Source: Bryobacterales bacterium (GTDB lineage: Bacteria > Acidobacteriota > Terriglobia > Bryobacterales > Bryobacteraceae). From it: a stretch of 5,951 nucleotides of DNA. The notes below the pieces were generated by a model. The model saw only the letters and a program-made list of their open reading frames with translations. It was not told the DNA's origin and searched no databases. The position numbers and the translations under genes are program-made. Shown here piece after piece: positions 1-4,759 of the stretch. Positions within the stretch are counted from its first letter, which is position 1. Each line of letters starts with the position of its first letter. The stretch lies in contig PLRZ01000194.1 of NCBI GenBank assembly GCA_003164075.1, positions 1 through 5,951 of the forward strand, in the 5' to 3' direction.

Positions 1-78
1 TGCCACACGAAGCACGCATATCGCCCCTGCTGGGCTCACCTCAATTTCCACGACATCAGGAGTTCGGAGTCTCGACCC

Positions 79-101
79 GGCAGGCAAGAGTGCCTGCGCC
101 A
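79..101 (-). repeat. Divergent REP-like palindrome
   Basis: A perfect 7-base stem (GCAGGCA at 80-86, TGCCTGC at 91-97) closes a 4-base loop (AGAG). On the minus strand it reads TGGCGCAGGCACTCTTGCCT followed by GCC. This resembles the two copies at 248-275 and 320-347, sharing the GCAGGC...GCCTGC arms and the leading TGG, with a shorter, different loop. It is best seen as a diverged member of the same repeat family. Kinship is inferred from this similarity only. Confidence 0.5.
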
Positions 102-247
102 CGAAAACGGGCGCGCCTACGGCGCGTGTTGAAAACAACGGCTGGGAAAGCAGTCAGTTGCCGGGGCACCGCGTCGAGGCGCGCTCCAGGGGGGGCTGAA
201 ACTGCGGATCGGGCCGGGCGGCCTGGGACAATGGCGAGAGATCCCGA

Positions 248-275
248 AGGTGGGGCAGGCGGTGCTCGCCTGCCC
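248..275 (+). repeat. REP-like palindromic repeat, left copy
   Basis: This 28-base unit occurs again in reverse complement at 320-347 without a mismatch. It starts AGGTG and then forms a hairpin: stem GGGCAGGCG at 253-261, loop GTGCT at 262-266, stem CGCCTGCCC at 267-275, with all nine pairs perfect. Similarity to the other copy continues a few bases outward (CCCGA, with a one-base indel). A short asymmetric head plus a GC-rich palindrome is the design of REP sequences, which RAYT (IS200/IS605-like) transposases mobilise in other bacteria. No transposase is in the window. Confidence 0.75.
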
Positions 276-319
276 GCCCGGCCCGCGCTGAACCAGGCCC
301 GCTGCCCAAACAGAATAGA

Positions 320-347
320 GGGCAGGCGAGCACCGCCTGCCCCACCT
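320..347 (-). repeat. REP-like palindromic repeat, right inverted copy
   Basis: Exact reverse complement of 248-275: stem GGGCAGGCG at 320-328, loop AGCAC at 329-333, stem CGCCTGCCC at 334-342, and tail CACCT. The two copies face each other across 44 bases, so the pair spans about 243-351 and could fold into one long hairpin with a 28-pair stem. This paired inverted layout is what defines REPIN or BIME units elsewhere. It lies downstream of the minus-strand operon and could also protect or end its transcript, although no T-run follows it. Confidence 0.75.
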
Positions 348-423
348 CGGGGAGTCATCCCAGGTCAGACCAAGAATCAAGAACTTGCGAGCAGTTTCCA
401 GAGAGCTTTCAGCCTCCGCGACG

Positions 424-439
424 ATAGCCGATCGGCTAT
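424..439. repeat. 16-base perfect palindrome over the stop codon
   Basis: ATAGCCGATCGGCTAT is fully self-complementary. The TAG stop of the minus-strand lipoprotein gene (438-436) lies inside its first arm as read on that strand. As RNA it would form a six-pair stem with a GATC loop. There is no T-run after it on the minus strand, so it is not a standard terminator. It might be a weak 3' end stabiliser, a protein site, or chance. Confidence 0.4.
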
Positions 440-1017
440 TTCTTCACGGGCGCGCGAAAGTCGGTGGCCGGAGCGGCGCCGGTGGGGACCGACACTTGCG
501 GAGTATCCGCGTTGAAATTCAGGGGCAGATCGACGATTGCCGGCTTTTCCCCATTTTCATCGGTCAGCCGCAGCCGGTAGTGCCGCGGTTCAGCGTCAAA
601 CACGATGTTGCCGGATATGGAATCGGCGGGCCTTACCTTGCGGATGTAGCCCAGCCATTGAGGTACCTGATCTCCGTCGGACAGCTCTTCGAGGGCGTGG
701 CCCTGATCGTCCTCGAGGGTCAGATTTGGAACCATCAGGTCTTCGCTGCCGCTGTTGACGGCCGAAAGGCGGACTAGAAAAAATCGGTTCTTGGGCACGC
801 GTGCCGTGTCGCCCGCGCCGATCTGCGGCAGCCATTGCGTCTCGAAAACGGTGTAGATGAGGTGCCCGGTCTCCACTCTACTGCCTAAGTCATAGACTTT
901 GACTTCGGTGTCTTTCGATCCGCCGCAGGAATTCAGGAACGCGAGGGCCGCGACGGCCAGGAGCACATGAGACCCACTATTAGCATGTATCACGCAGAAC
1001 TTATTGTGCGCGCCCAC
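436..1017 (-). CDS. Predicted lipoprotein with DUF4352-like domain
   Basis: A 193-residue protein predicted to be exported and lipid-anchored. Residues 18-28 form a short hydrophobic run (VLLAVAALAFL), followed by a lipobox-like LNSC with Cys31 and then GG, typical of lipoproteins. Residues about 37-167 read as a beta-rich domain of the DUF4352 type: TGHLIYTVFETQW near 50-62, FFLVRLSAVNSGSEDL near 79-94, an LEDDQGHAL turn near 101-109, and ISGNIVFD near 134-141. That family is found in secreted proteins and has no settled biochemical role. The C-terminal 25 residues are Pro/Ala-rich. The start is uncertain: GTG at 1017 gives a sensible signal length but has no clear ribosome binding site; GTG at 993 or 966 is possible. 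It follows the Spy-like gene by 33 bases in the same frame, so it is probably the last gene of the sigma-factor operon. Position and export suggest a part in envelope stress handling, by inference only. Confidence 0.75.
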   Translation of the reverse strand: MGAHNKFCVIHANSGSHVLLAVAALAFLNSCGGSKDTEVKVYDLGSRVETGHLIYTVFETQWLPQIGAGDTARVPKNRFFLVRLSAVNSGSEDLMVPNLTLEDDQGHALEELSDGDQVPQWLGYIRKVRPADSISGNIVFDAEPRHYRLRLTDENGEKPAIVDLPLNFNADTPQVSVPTGAAPATDFRAPVKK

Positions 1018-1031
1018 AAAGTTGCTGTCAA
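1003..1031 (-). promoter_or_regulatory. Possible sigma-70 promoter inside the operon
   Basis: On the minus strand a perfect -35 box TTGACA (1031-1026) is followed after exactly 17 bases by CACAAT (1008-1003), a four-of-six match to TATAAT. Transcription would begin near 996, downstream of the GTG at 1017 used here as the lipoprotein start. If the promoter is real, a shorter transcript of the lipoprotein gene would have to use a later start (GTG at 993 or 966). It could give the lipoprotein a basal supply independent of the sigma operon. Confidence 0.35.
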
Positions 1032-1050
1032 GCGCGGAATAGCCGAAGGC

Positions 1051-1431
1051 TCACTTACCTTTTTGCTCTTGCAACAGCCGTTCGAACTTGACCCGCTGAT
1101 CCGCGGTGAGAACCTGTTCAATGCGCGTCCGGCCCTCGCTAAGCACCGTCCGGTAGTACTGCCAGAAATCGTTGAGGATCGATTTGACCTGCTCGGACTG
1201 CGCCGGGTTGAGGTCCAATTCCTTTTGCAGGCGCTCGAAATATATGCTCTGGCCCTGGGCGGTCTCGAAAGCAGGGGGGCGTTGGCGATTGTGAACGCCC
1301 AAATCCATCACCAGGGCGCCGGCCGCTCCGCCACAAAGGAATACCAGCGCCAGACTGATCCCGCACACCAGCTTGGGACTCCAGGAGCTACCCACCACCA
1401 GCCTGTCGAGCAGCCCTAAACTAGTGCTCAT
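1051..1431 (-). CDS. Membrane-anchored periplasmic Spy/CpxP-like LTxxQ protein
   Basis: A 126-residue protein with one membrane segment near the N-terminus (residues about 20-43, LVCGISLALVFLCGGAAGAL) and a helical, charged periplasmic domain after it. Two LTxxQ-like motifs are visible, LNPAQ at 74-78 and LTADQ at 108-112, each starting an amphipathic helix; a long helix (QVKSILNDFWQYYRTVLSEG) lies between them. This matches the Spy/CpxP/Metal_resist group of periplasmic chaperones and metal-stress sensors. The only histidine is His48, next to the membrane, so a metal site like that of CnrX is not supported. The ATG at 1431 overlaps the end of the anti-sigma gene by 11 bases, indicating translational coupling and a shared operon. 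The likely role, by inference, is sensing or buffering envelope stress alongside the anti-sigma factor. Fairly sure of fold class, unsure of ligand. Confidence 0.8.
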   Translation of the reverse strand: MSTSLGLLDRLVVGSSWSPKLVCGISLALVFLCGGAAGALVMDLGVHNRQRPPAFETAQGQSIYFERLQKELDLNPAQSEQVKSILNDFWQYYRTVLSEGRTRIEQVLTADQRVKFERLLQEQKGK

Positions 1432-1888
1432 ATGCCGTCAGCGTGGCCAGCATGTTGTTTTCGGCGCCGCCGGTTTCAAATGCGGGTGCGTTCTGTTGCG
1501 CCAGAATCGCTTCCGGAGAAGTCCCCACCGGATAGCGCGATTCGTGGCTCACCAGGTAGCCGCCCAAAACCGCCAGTGTCAGCAACGACGCGAACACCAG
1601 CCGCCGTCCAAAAGCCACGTTCAGCGCAAAAAGATTGGCGAACGCCGAAACCGGCTTGGGCTGGTTCACTTGCCGCATTACCTTTGCGTAGAATGCGGGT
1701 ACGATATTCCAGGTTTCGGCCTCGTCCTGCCGCAGGCACCCGAACAACTGCGATACATCCTGCATCTTGCGCATCTCTTTCCAGCAAGTCTTGCAGGTAT
1801 TCAGGTGCGCCTCGATATCCCGAAGGGCAACCGGCTCCAGCGAGCCGGCCAAATACTCTTCGAGGCTTTCCATGATTACAGCGTGCAT
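1421..1888 (-). CDS. Zinc-finger transmembrane anti-sigma factor
   Basis: A 155-residue protein expected to hold the upstream ECF sigma factor inactive at the inner membrane. The N-terminal cytoplasmic part carries the zinc-binding anti-sigma signature His28-x3-Cys32-x2-Cys35 (HLNTCKTC), preceded by an EEYLAGSLEP helix typical of zf-HC2 proteins. Residues 97-113 (LVFASLLTLAVLGGYLV, after RR) form one membrane span with the positive residues on the cytoplasmic side. About 40 residues follow outside. This is the usual layout of ZAS-type anti-sigma factors. The ATG at 1888 is chosen because AAGGGAAG lies six bases before it; an in-frame ATG at 1873 has no such site. The gene starts 87 bases after the sigma gene and overlaps the Spy-like gene by 11 bases. 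Release could be by redox or zinc change, or by proteolysis; the sequence does not decide. An extra Cys51 is present. Confidence 0.9.
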   Translation of the reverse strand: MHAVIMESLEEYLAGSLEPVALRDIEAHLNTCKTCWKEMRKMQDVSQLFGCLRQDEAETWNIVPAFYAKVMRQVNQPKPVSAFANLFALNVAFGRRLVFASLLTLAVLGGYLVSHESRYPVGTSPEAILAQQNAPAFETGGAENNMLATLTAYEH

Positions 1889-1975
1889 AAGTATCTTCCC
1901 TTACGGATTAAAATAACACTCTTGTTTCTATCCCTTTACGAGTCTTTCGCCCGCTTCAGGGGTACCCAAAACCAA

Positions 1976-2641
1976 TCAGCCGGTCACCAGACCGGGAGCC
2001 CGATCCAGGCGTTGCGCCGCCTTGACCAGTTTCTGCCTTGCGCGGAACAGTTTCACCTTGATGGTATTTTCGTTCATGCCTGTCTGTTCCGCCAACTCTT
2101 CCACGGAGTAGCCTTCTACTTCTTTCATCATCAACAACATGCGCTCCTCTTCGGAGACTCGGGAAAGGAGCTTTAAAACGTAGTCCCGCCGCGCCAGATC
2201 GGAATCCGCGGGCACCTGCCGGTCGTTGCTGGGTTCGGAATTCTCCACCCGCCGCACTTCGTCTTCGCTGAGATCGCTCTCGTAAACCAGTTTGCGGACT
2301 TTCCGCTTGCGCAGATAGTCGAAACACTCGTTGACCGTAATTTTATAGATCCAGGTGATCAGGGAGCTGCGGAAATCGAAGTTCCGCAACGACAGGTACA
2401 CCTTCGCAAACACTTGCTGGGCAATATCTTCCACGTCGTTGCGTTGGCGCACGATGCCATGGATGATGGCGAACACTTTCGACTGGTAGCGTTCCACAAT
2501 TTCGCGAAACGCCGACTCGTCGCCAGCTTGAGCCCTGCCAACCAAGGCGCCTTCCGGGGTGTTTAGGTAGTCCACTCTAGGTTTTGCCGCAACCTCGCTA
2601 CCGAACGCGGGGAAGGTGAGAGCGCCTGACAGTGTTCCCAT
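1976..2641 (-). CDS. ECF-family RNA polymerase sigma factor
   Basis: A sigma-70 family factor of the extracytoplasmic function group, 221 residues from the start chosen here. Region 2 spans about residues 33-115: ALVGRAQAGDESAFREIVER, then the DVEDIAQQVFAKVY stretch typical of region 2.2, then WIYKITVNECFDYLRKRK, the promoter-melting and -10 recognition helix (2.4). Region 4 spans about 158-211: LSRVSEEERMLLMMKEVEGY, then SVEELAEQTGMNENTIKVKL, a helix-turn-helix for -35 recognition, ending FRARQKL. The linker is acidic (SEDEVRRVENSE). There is no anti-sigma or sensory extension. The frame stays open up to an ATG at 2803, but those 54 extra residues are Cys-rich, unlike the family, have no ribosome binding site before them and overlap a candidate promoter, so ATG 2641 is preferred. 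It is the first gene of a four-gene set with its cognate anti-sigma factor. Family call is firm; subgroup not assigned. Confidence 0.92.
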   Translation of the reverse strand: MGTLSGALTFPAFGSEVAAKPRVDYLNTPEGALVGRAQAGDESAFREIVERYQSKVFAIIHGIVRQRNDVEDIAQQVFAKVYLSLRNFDFRSSLITWIYKITVNECFDYLRKRKVRKLVYESDLSEDEVRRVENSEPSNDRQVPADSDLARRDYVLKLLSRVSEEERMLLMMKEVEGYSVEELAEQTGMNENTIKVKLFRARQKLVKAAQRLDRAPGLVTG

Positions 2642-2650
2642 ACATCCAGT

Positions 2651-2679
2651 CCGACGTTCCCCACGGTTTTCGGGTTTCA
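2651..2679 (-). promoter_or_regulatory. Candidate ECF-type autoregulatory promoter
   Basis: On the minus strand TGAAAC (2679-2674) is followed after 17 bases by CGTCGG (2656-2651). A GAAC/AAC-type -35 and a CGTC-type -10 at 16-17 bases are the usual pattern of ECF-dependent promoters, which very often precede the sigma gene itself. The predicted transcript start falls near 2644, only a few bases before ATG 2641, so translation would be nearly leaderless or begin further in. The match rests on short motifs. Confidence 0.4.
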
Positions 2680-2762
2680 CACACCTGTTGCAATTACCAT
2701 TTTGCCAGATCGCGGGCTGTCTCAGATCCGGTTTGATTGGTTCGGCCGCCAAATTTGACAGT

Positions 2763-2782
2763 TCGCACCCGTTTTGGTGCGA
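2763..2782. promoter_or_regulatory. Perfect inverted repeat in the divergent intergenic region
   Basis: TCGCACC (2763-2769) and GGTGCGA (2776-2782) form a perfect seven-pair inverted repeat with a six-base spacer (CGTTTT). It sits between the divergent sigma and iron-sulfur carrier genes, about 60 bases upstream of the carrier's -10 box. This placement suits an operator for a dimeric regulator. It could instead be a hairpin in a long sigma-gene leader if transcription starts further upstream. The binding protein is unknown. Confidence 0.4.
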
Positions 2783-2841
2783 CCCAGACCTTAAGAGACA
2801 CATCTAAACGATTGAGCGATGGAAGAATGCGGTCCAATTTG

Positions 2842-2847
2842 TATAAT
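2842..2847 (+). promoter_or_regulatory. -10 box for the iron-sulfur carrier gene
   Basis: A perfect TATAAT lies 41 bases before the carrier ATG, placing transcription start near 2854 and giving a leader of about 35 bases. At the ideal distance no good -35 box is seen (ATGGAA at 2819-2824 with a 17-base spacer); TTGAGC at 2812-2817 is too far. An activator may therefore help, or the -10 box may be strong enough alone. Confidence 0.55.
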
Positions 2848-2888
2848 GGGACGGAGCATAGCTCGAATTCGTCGAGGAGTTTAAACGC

Positions 2889-3212
2889 ATGGTTCAATTA
2901 ACCGAAAAAGCGATCGGCAAAGTCAAGGAGATCATGGCCTCTCAGCAGCCCAATCCGGCCGGACTGCGACTCGCCGTGGTGGGTGGCGGCTGTTCCGGGT
3001 TCAGCTACTCGATGGCCTTCGAGAATACGCCCAACATGTTGGACAAGACTTACCAGTATGGCGACCTGAAGGTCTTCGTGGACCAGGCCAGTCTGCTTTA
3101 TCTGGACGGCGCGGAAGTGGATTTCGTGGAGACGCTGGAAGGTTCCGGCTTCAAGTTCAACAACCCCCATGTGAAGTCCACTTGCGGCTGCGGCAGCTCG
3201 TTCCAGGCGTAA
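2889..3212 (+). CDS. erpA: A-type iron-sulfur carrier protein (ErpA/IscA/SufA family)
   Basis: A 107-residue cytoplasmic protein that receives assembled Fe-S clusters and passes them to target apoproteins. The three invariant cysteines are present: Cys35 in GGGCSGFSY, and Cys99 and Cys101 in STCGCGSSF at the C-terminus, at the same spacing as in E. coli IscA, which is also 107 residues long. The GGGCSGF and KSTCGCGSSF stretches resemble ErpA more than IscA, hence the symbol, but the subfamily cannot be fixed without a tree. The ATG at 2889 is supported by GAGGAG (2874-2879) nine bases upstream. No isc or suf neighbours are visible: the gene is divergent from the sigma operon and followed by its own terminator, so it appears to be transcribed alone, as is common for erpA. 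Family call is very sure. Confidence 0.93.
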   Translation: MVQLTEKAIGKVKEIMASQQPNPAGLRLAVVGGGCSGFSYSMAFENTPNMLDKTYQYGDLKVFVDQASLLYLDGAEVDFVETLEGSGFKFNNPHVKSTCGCGSSFQA

Positions 3213-3234
3213 AATTCGCCGAATCAACAGGTTC

Positions 3235-3267
3235 AGGCGCTCCTCCGCCCGCCGGGGGAGCGCCTTT
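3235..3267 (+). terminator. Intrinsic terminator after the iron-sulfur carrier gene
   Basis: A 13-pair stem (3235-3247 with 3253-3265, one G-U pair) begins AGGCGCTCC and ends GGAGCGCCT, with a five-base loop CCCGC. It is followed by TTTGTGTGT, a short T-rich stretch. It starts 22 bases after the TAA stop. The long GC stem makes it a convincing transcription stop, although the T-run is short. Confidence 0.75.
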
Positions 3268-3325
3268 GTGTGTCCGCTCCCGATTCCTTCCGCCTCCCTC
3301 GAAACAAAGCTCCAAAGGACTAGCC

Positions 3326-3388
3326 ATGTATGACCCGTTTGAGGGTGTAACTCCGCGCATGTCGAACCCGCCCGTATACAATAGGTAA
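3326..3388 (+). CDS. Possible 20-residue small ORF in the efflux leader
   Basis: ATG at 3326 has AAAGGA six bases upstream (3314-3319), as good a ribosome binding site as those of the neighbouring genes. The peptide begins MYDPFEGVTP and ends NPPVYNR before TAA. It has no membrane segment and no family I recognise. It lies between the terminator at 3235-3267 and the adaptor gene, so if transcribed it could be a leader peptide for the efflux operon or a free small protein. However, the promoter-like TACAAT (3377-3382) lies inside it, and 20 codons can arise by chance. No codon run typical of an attenuation peptide is seen. Confidence 0.3.
   Translation: MYDPFEGVTPRMSNPPVYNR
3377..3382 (+). 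promoter_or_regulatory. Possible -10 box for the efflux operon
   Basis: TACAAT matches the TATAAT consensus at five of six bases and lies 79 bases before the adaptor start, downstream of the terminator that closes the previous transcript. Transcription would start near 3389. No acceptable -35 box is seen at 16-18 bases, so this is a weak or activator-dependent candidate. Confidence 0.3.
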
Positions 3389-3404
3389 GATACAGGAATT
3401 TTTT

Positions 3405-3443
3405 GTCTCTCGGCCCGGCTACCGGCTCGTGGCATCGGGAGAC
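3405..3443 (+). promoter_or_regulatory. Leader hairpin upstream of the adaptor gene
   Basis: GTCTCTCG (3405-3412) pairs with CGGGAGAC (3436-3443) through eight pairs including one G-U. A smaller CCGG-CTA-CCGG hairpin can form inside the loop. It lies in the presumed 5' leader, directly after a run of six T and just before the AAAAAGG ribosome binding site. It might influence initiation or RNA stability. It matches no riboswitch class I know. Confidence 0.3.
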
Positions 3444-3460
3444 TCCCAAAAAGGTGGCGG

Positions 3461-4759
3461 GTGGCGACAATGGAAGAGCATACTCCTCCGGTGAAGGAGC
3501 AGAGTACACGAGTTGGGTCTCCAGGAGCGAAGACAGAGAAACCGAAGTCCTCCGGTTGGGGGTGGCTGTGGCTTCTGGTATTGCTGCTGGCGGGCACGGG
3601 AGTCTGGTACCTCTGGTCGAAAGGCGGTTCCACGCCCGCCGCTGCCGGTAGTGCGGCTCCGAAAGGCGGCAAAAAGGGCGCGGGCACGGTTCCGGTGGTG
3701 GCGGTCAAAGTCCGAAAGGGCAACCTGGGGGTGTATATTCCCGGTCCCGGCTCGGTGACTCCGATTTACACAGTGACGGTGAAGAGCCGCGTGGACGGGC
3801 AGTTGATGAGCGTCCACTATAACGAAGGGGACATCGTAAAAAAGGGCGACCTTCTGGTGGAAATCGACCCGCGGCCGTATCAGGTCCAGTTGGAGCAGGC
3901 CGAAGGGCAAATGGCCAGAGACCAGGCGACCCTCCAGAACGCCAAGGTCGATATGGACCGGTATCAAAAGCTGCTGGCGCAAAATGCCGTTCCCGAACAG
4001 CAGGTTGCCACCCAGAAAGCCACCGTTTTGCAGGCCGAAGGGGTGGTCAAATCCGATCAGGGACAGATCGACGCCGCCAAATTGAACCTGGATTACTGCC
4101 ACATCCCGGCGGAGATCACCGGCCGGATAGGCCTGCGGCTGGTAGACCCGGGAAATATTGTCCACGCGACCGACGCCAATGGCTTGCTGGTGATCACGCA
4201 GATCCAGCCCATCAGCGTCATCTTCACCGTGGCCGAGGACGATCTTCCCGTGGTGCTGCGGAAATTAGCCGCCGGGCAACATCTGCAAGCCGAGGCATGG
4301 GACCGCGGGAATGTCGCCAAAATCGGCACCGGGACGCTGGCCACGGTGGATAACCAGATCGACCCCACGACGGGATCGCTCCGGCTGCGCGCCAACTTCG
4401 ATAACAGCCAGAATCTGCTCTTCCCCAACCAATTCGTAAATATACGGCTGCTGGTGGAGGTAAAGAGCGGCATTACCCTGGTGAACCGCGCGGTCATCCA
4501 GCGCACTTCCTCGACTACTTACGTCTACGTGGTGCAGGACGACAAAACCGTGACCGTCCGGCAGGTCGTCGAGGGCGTGACGGAAGGCGAGAATTCCGAA
4601 ATTATCAGCGGGTTAGCCCCGGGAGACGTGGCGGTGATGACAGGGGTCGACAAGCTGCAGGAAGGGACCCCGGTGACCGTGCAAATGGCCGACGAACCGA
4701 GCGGCGGCAAGGCCGGAGAGAACCCCGGCGGCGCGAAGTCCGGAGGGAAGAAGAAGTGA
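3461..4759 (+). CDS. mdtA: RND efflux periplasmic adaptor (MdtA-like membrane fusion protein)
   Basis: A 432-residue HlyD/AcrA-type adaptor that bridges the inner-membrane RND pump and an outer-membrane channel. In order: a short cytoplasmic tail; a membrane anchor at about 33-52 ([20 protein letters not shown]), with no lipobox; a Gly/Lys/Ala linker; a first biotinyl-lipoyl half at about 103-138 ([28 protein letters not shown]); a coiled-coil hairpin at about 139-212; a second lipoyl half ([14 protein letters not shown], 221-234); a beta-barrel at about 245-330 ([25 protein letters not shown]); a membrane-proximal domain to about 408; and a Gly/Lys-rich tail ending GGKKK. The second lipoyl half has [10 protein letters not shown] where relatives usually have an A-P-I/V pair before the GR, a small oddity. 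GTG 3461 has AAAAAGG nearby; ATG 3470 is a close alternative. The stop overlaps the pump start (GTGA), so the two are translationally coupled. Family sure; substrate unknown. Confidence 0.9.
   Translation: MATMEEHTPPVKEQSTRVGSPGAKTEKPKSSGWGWLWLLVLLLAGTGVWYLWSKGGSTPAAAGSAAPKGGKKGAGTVPVVAVKVRKGNLGVYIPGPGSVTPIYTVTVKSRVDGQLMSVHYNEGDIVKKGDLLVEIDPRPYQVQLEQAEGQMARDQATLQNAKVDMDRYQKLLAQNAVPEQQVATQKATVLQAEGVVKSDQGQIDAAKLNLDYCHIPAEITGRIGLRLVDPGNIVHATDANGLLVITQIQPISVIFTVAEDDLPVVLRKLAAGQHLQAEAWDRGNVAKIGTGTLATVDNQIDPTTGSLRLRANFDNSQNLLFPNQFVNIRLLVEVKSGITLVNRAVIQRTSSTTYVYVVQDDKTVTVRQVVEGVTEGENSEIISGLAPGDVAVMTGVDKLQEGTPVTVQMADEPSGGKAGENPGGAKSGGKKK

Larger units (their letters stand above)
1..435. other. Intergenic region rich in short palindromes
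   Basis: No convincing gene is seen here. The open frames on both strands are rich in Pro, Arg, Gly and Ala, run through palindromic repeats, and have no recognisable domain or good ribosome binding site. The region holds three REP-like palindromes (79-101, 248-275, 320-347), a GC-rich hairpin at 112-126 (CGCGCC, loop TAC, GGCGCG), and a 16-base palindrome at 424-439 touching the stop codon of the neighbouring minus-strand gene. At the extreme left, a minus-strand frame is open to base 1 and could be the N-terminus of a gene outside the window, but only about 17 residues are visible. Confidence 0.6.

Noticed and set aside
1..51. Possible N-terminus of a minus-strand gene (GTG at 51, reading VEIEVSPAGAICVLRVA), faintly like the start of a STAS anti-sigma antagonist
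   Set aside because: Only 17 residues are visible, there is no clear ribosome binding site, and the frame also stays open upstream through the repeat, so the start and the gene itself cannot be supported.
90..515. 141-codon plus-strand open frame
   Set aside because: It runs through both inverted repeats, is Arg/Pro/Ala-rich, overlaps the end of the lipoprotein gene antisense, and shows no domain or ribosome binding site; typical of a spurious frame in GC-rich DNA.
1902..1928. Second ECF-like promoter before the anti-sigma gene (minus strand GAAAC, 18 bases, CGTAA)
   Set aside because: The -10 part is poor, spacing differs from the candidate before the sigma gene, and the start point would fall on the ribosome binding site; more likely chance.
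1891..1942. Imperfect direct repeat in the sigma/anti-sigma gap (minus strand CGTAAAGGGATAGA and CGTAAGGGAAGATA)
   Set aside because: Short and imperfect; the second copy is explained by the anti-sigma ribosome binding site.
1373..2176. 267-codon plus-strand open frame opposite the anti-sigma and sigma genes
   Set aside because: Antisense to well-supported zf-HC2 and sigma region 4 sequences; Gln/His/Leu-rich composition typical of a shadow frame.
2755..2760. Plus-strand TTGACA as a -35 box
   Set aside because: No -10-like sequence at 16-18 bases, and it is over 80 bases from the TATAAT at 2842.
3419..4165. 248-codon minus-strand open frame opposite the adaptor gene
   Set aside because: Antisense to clear adaptor motifs and with no recognisable family.
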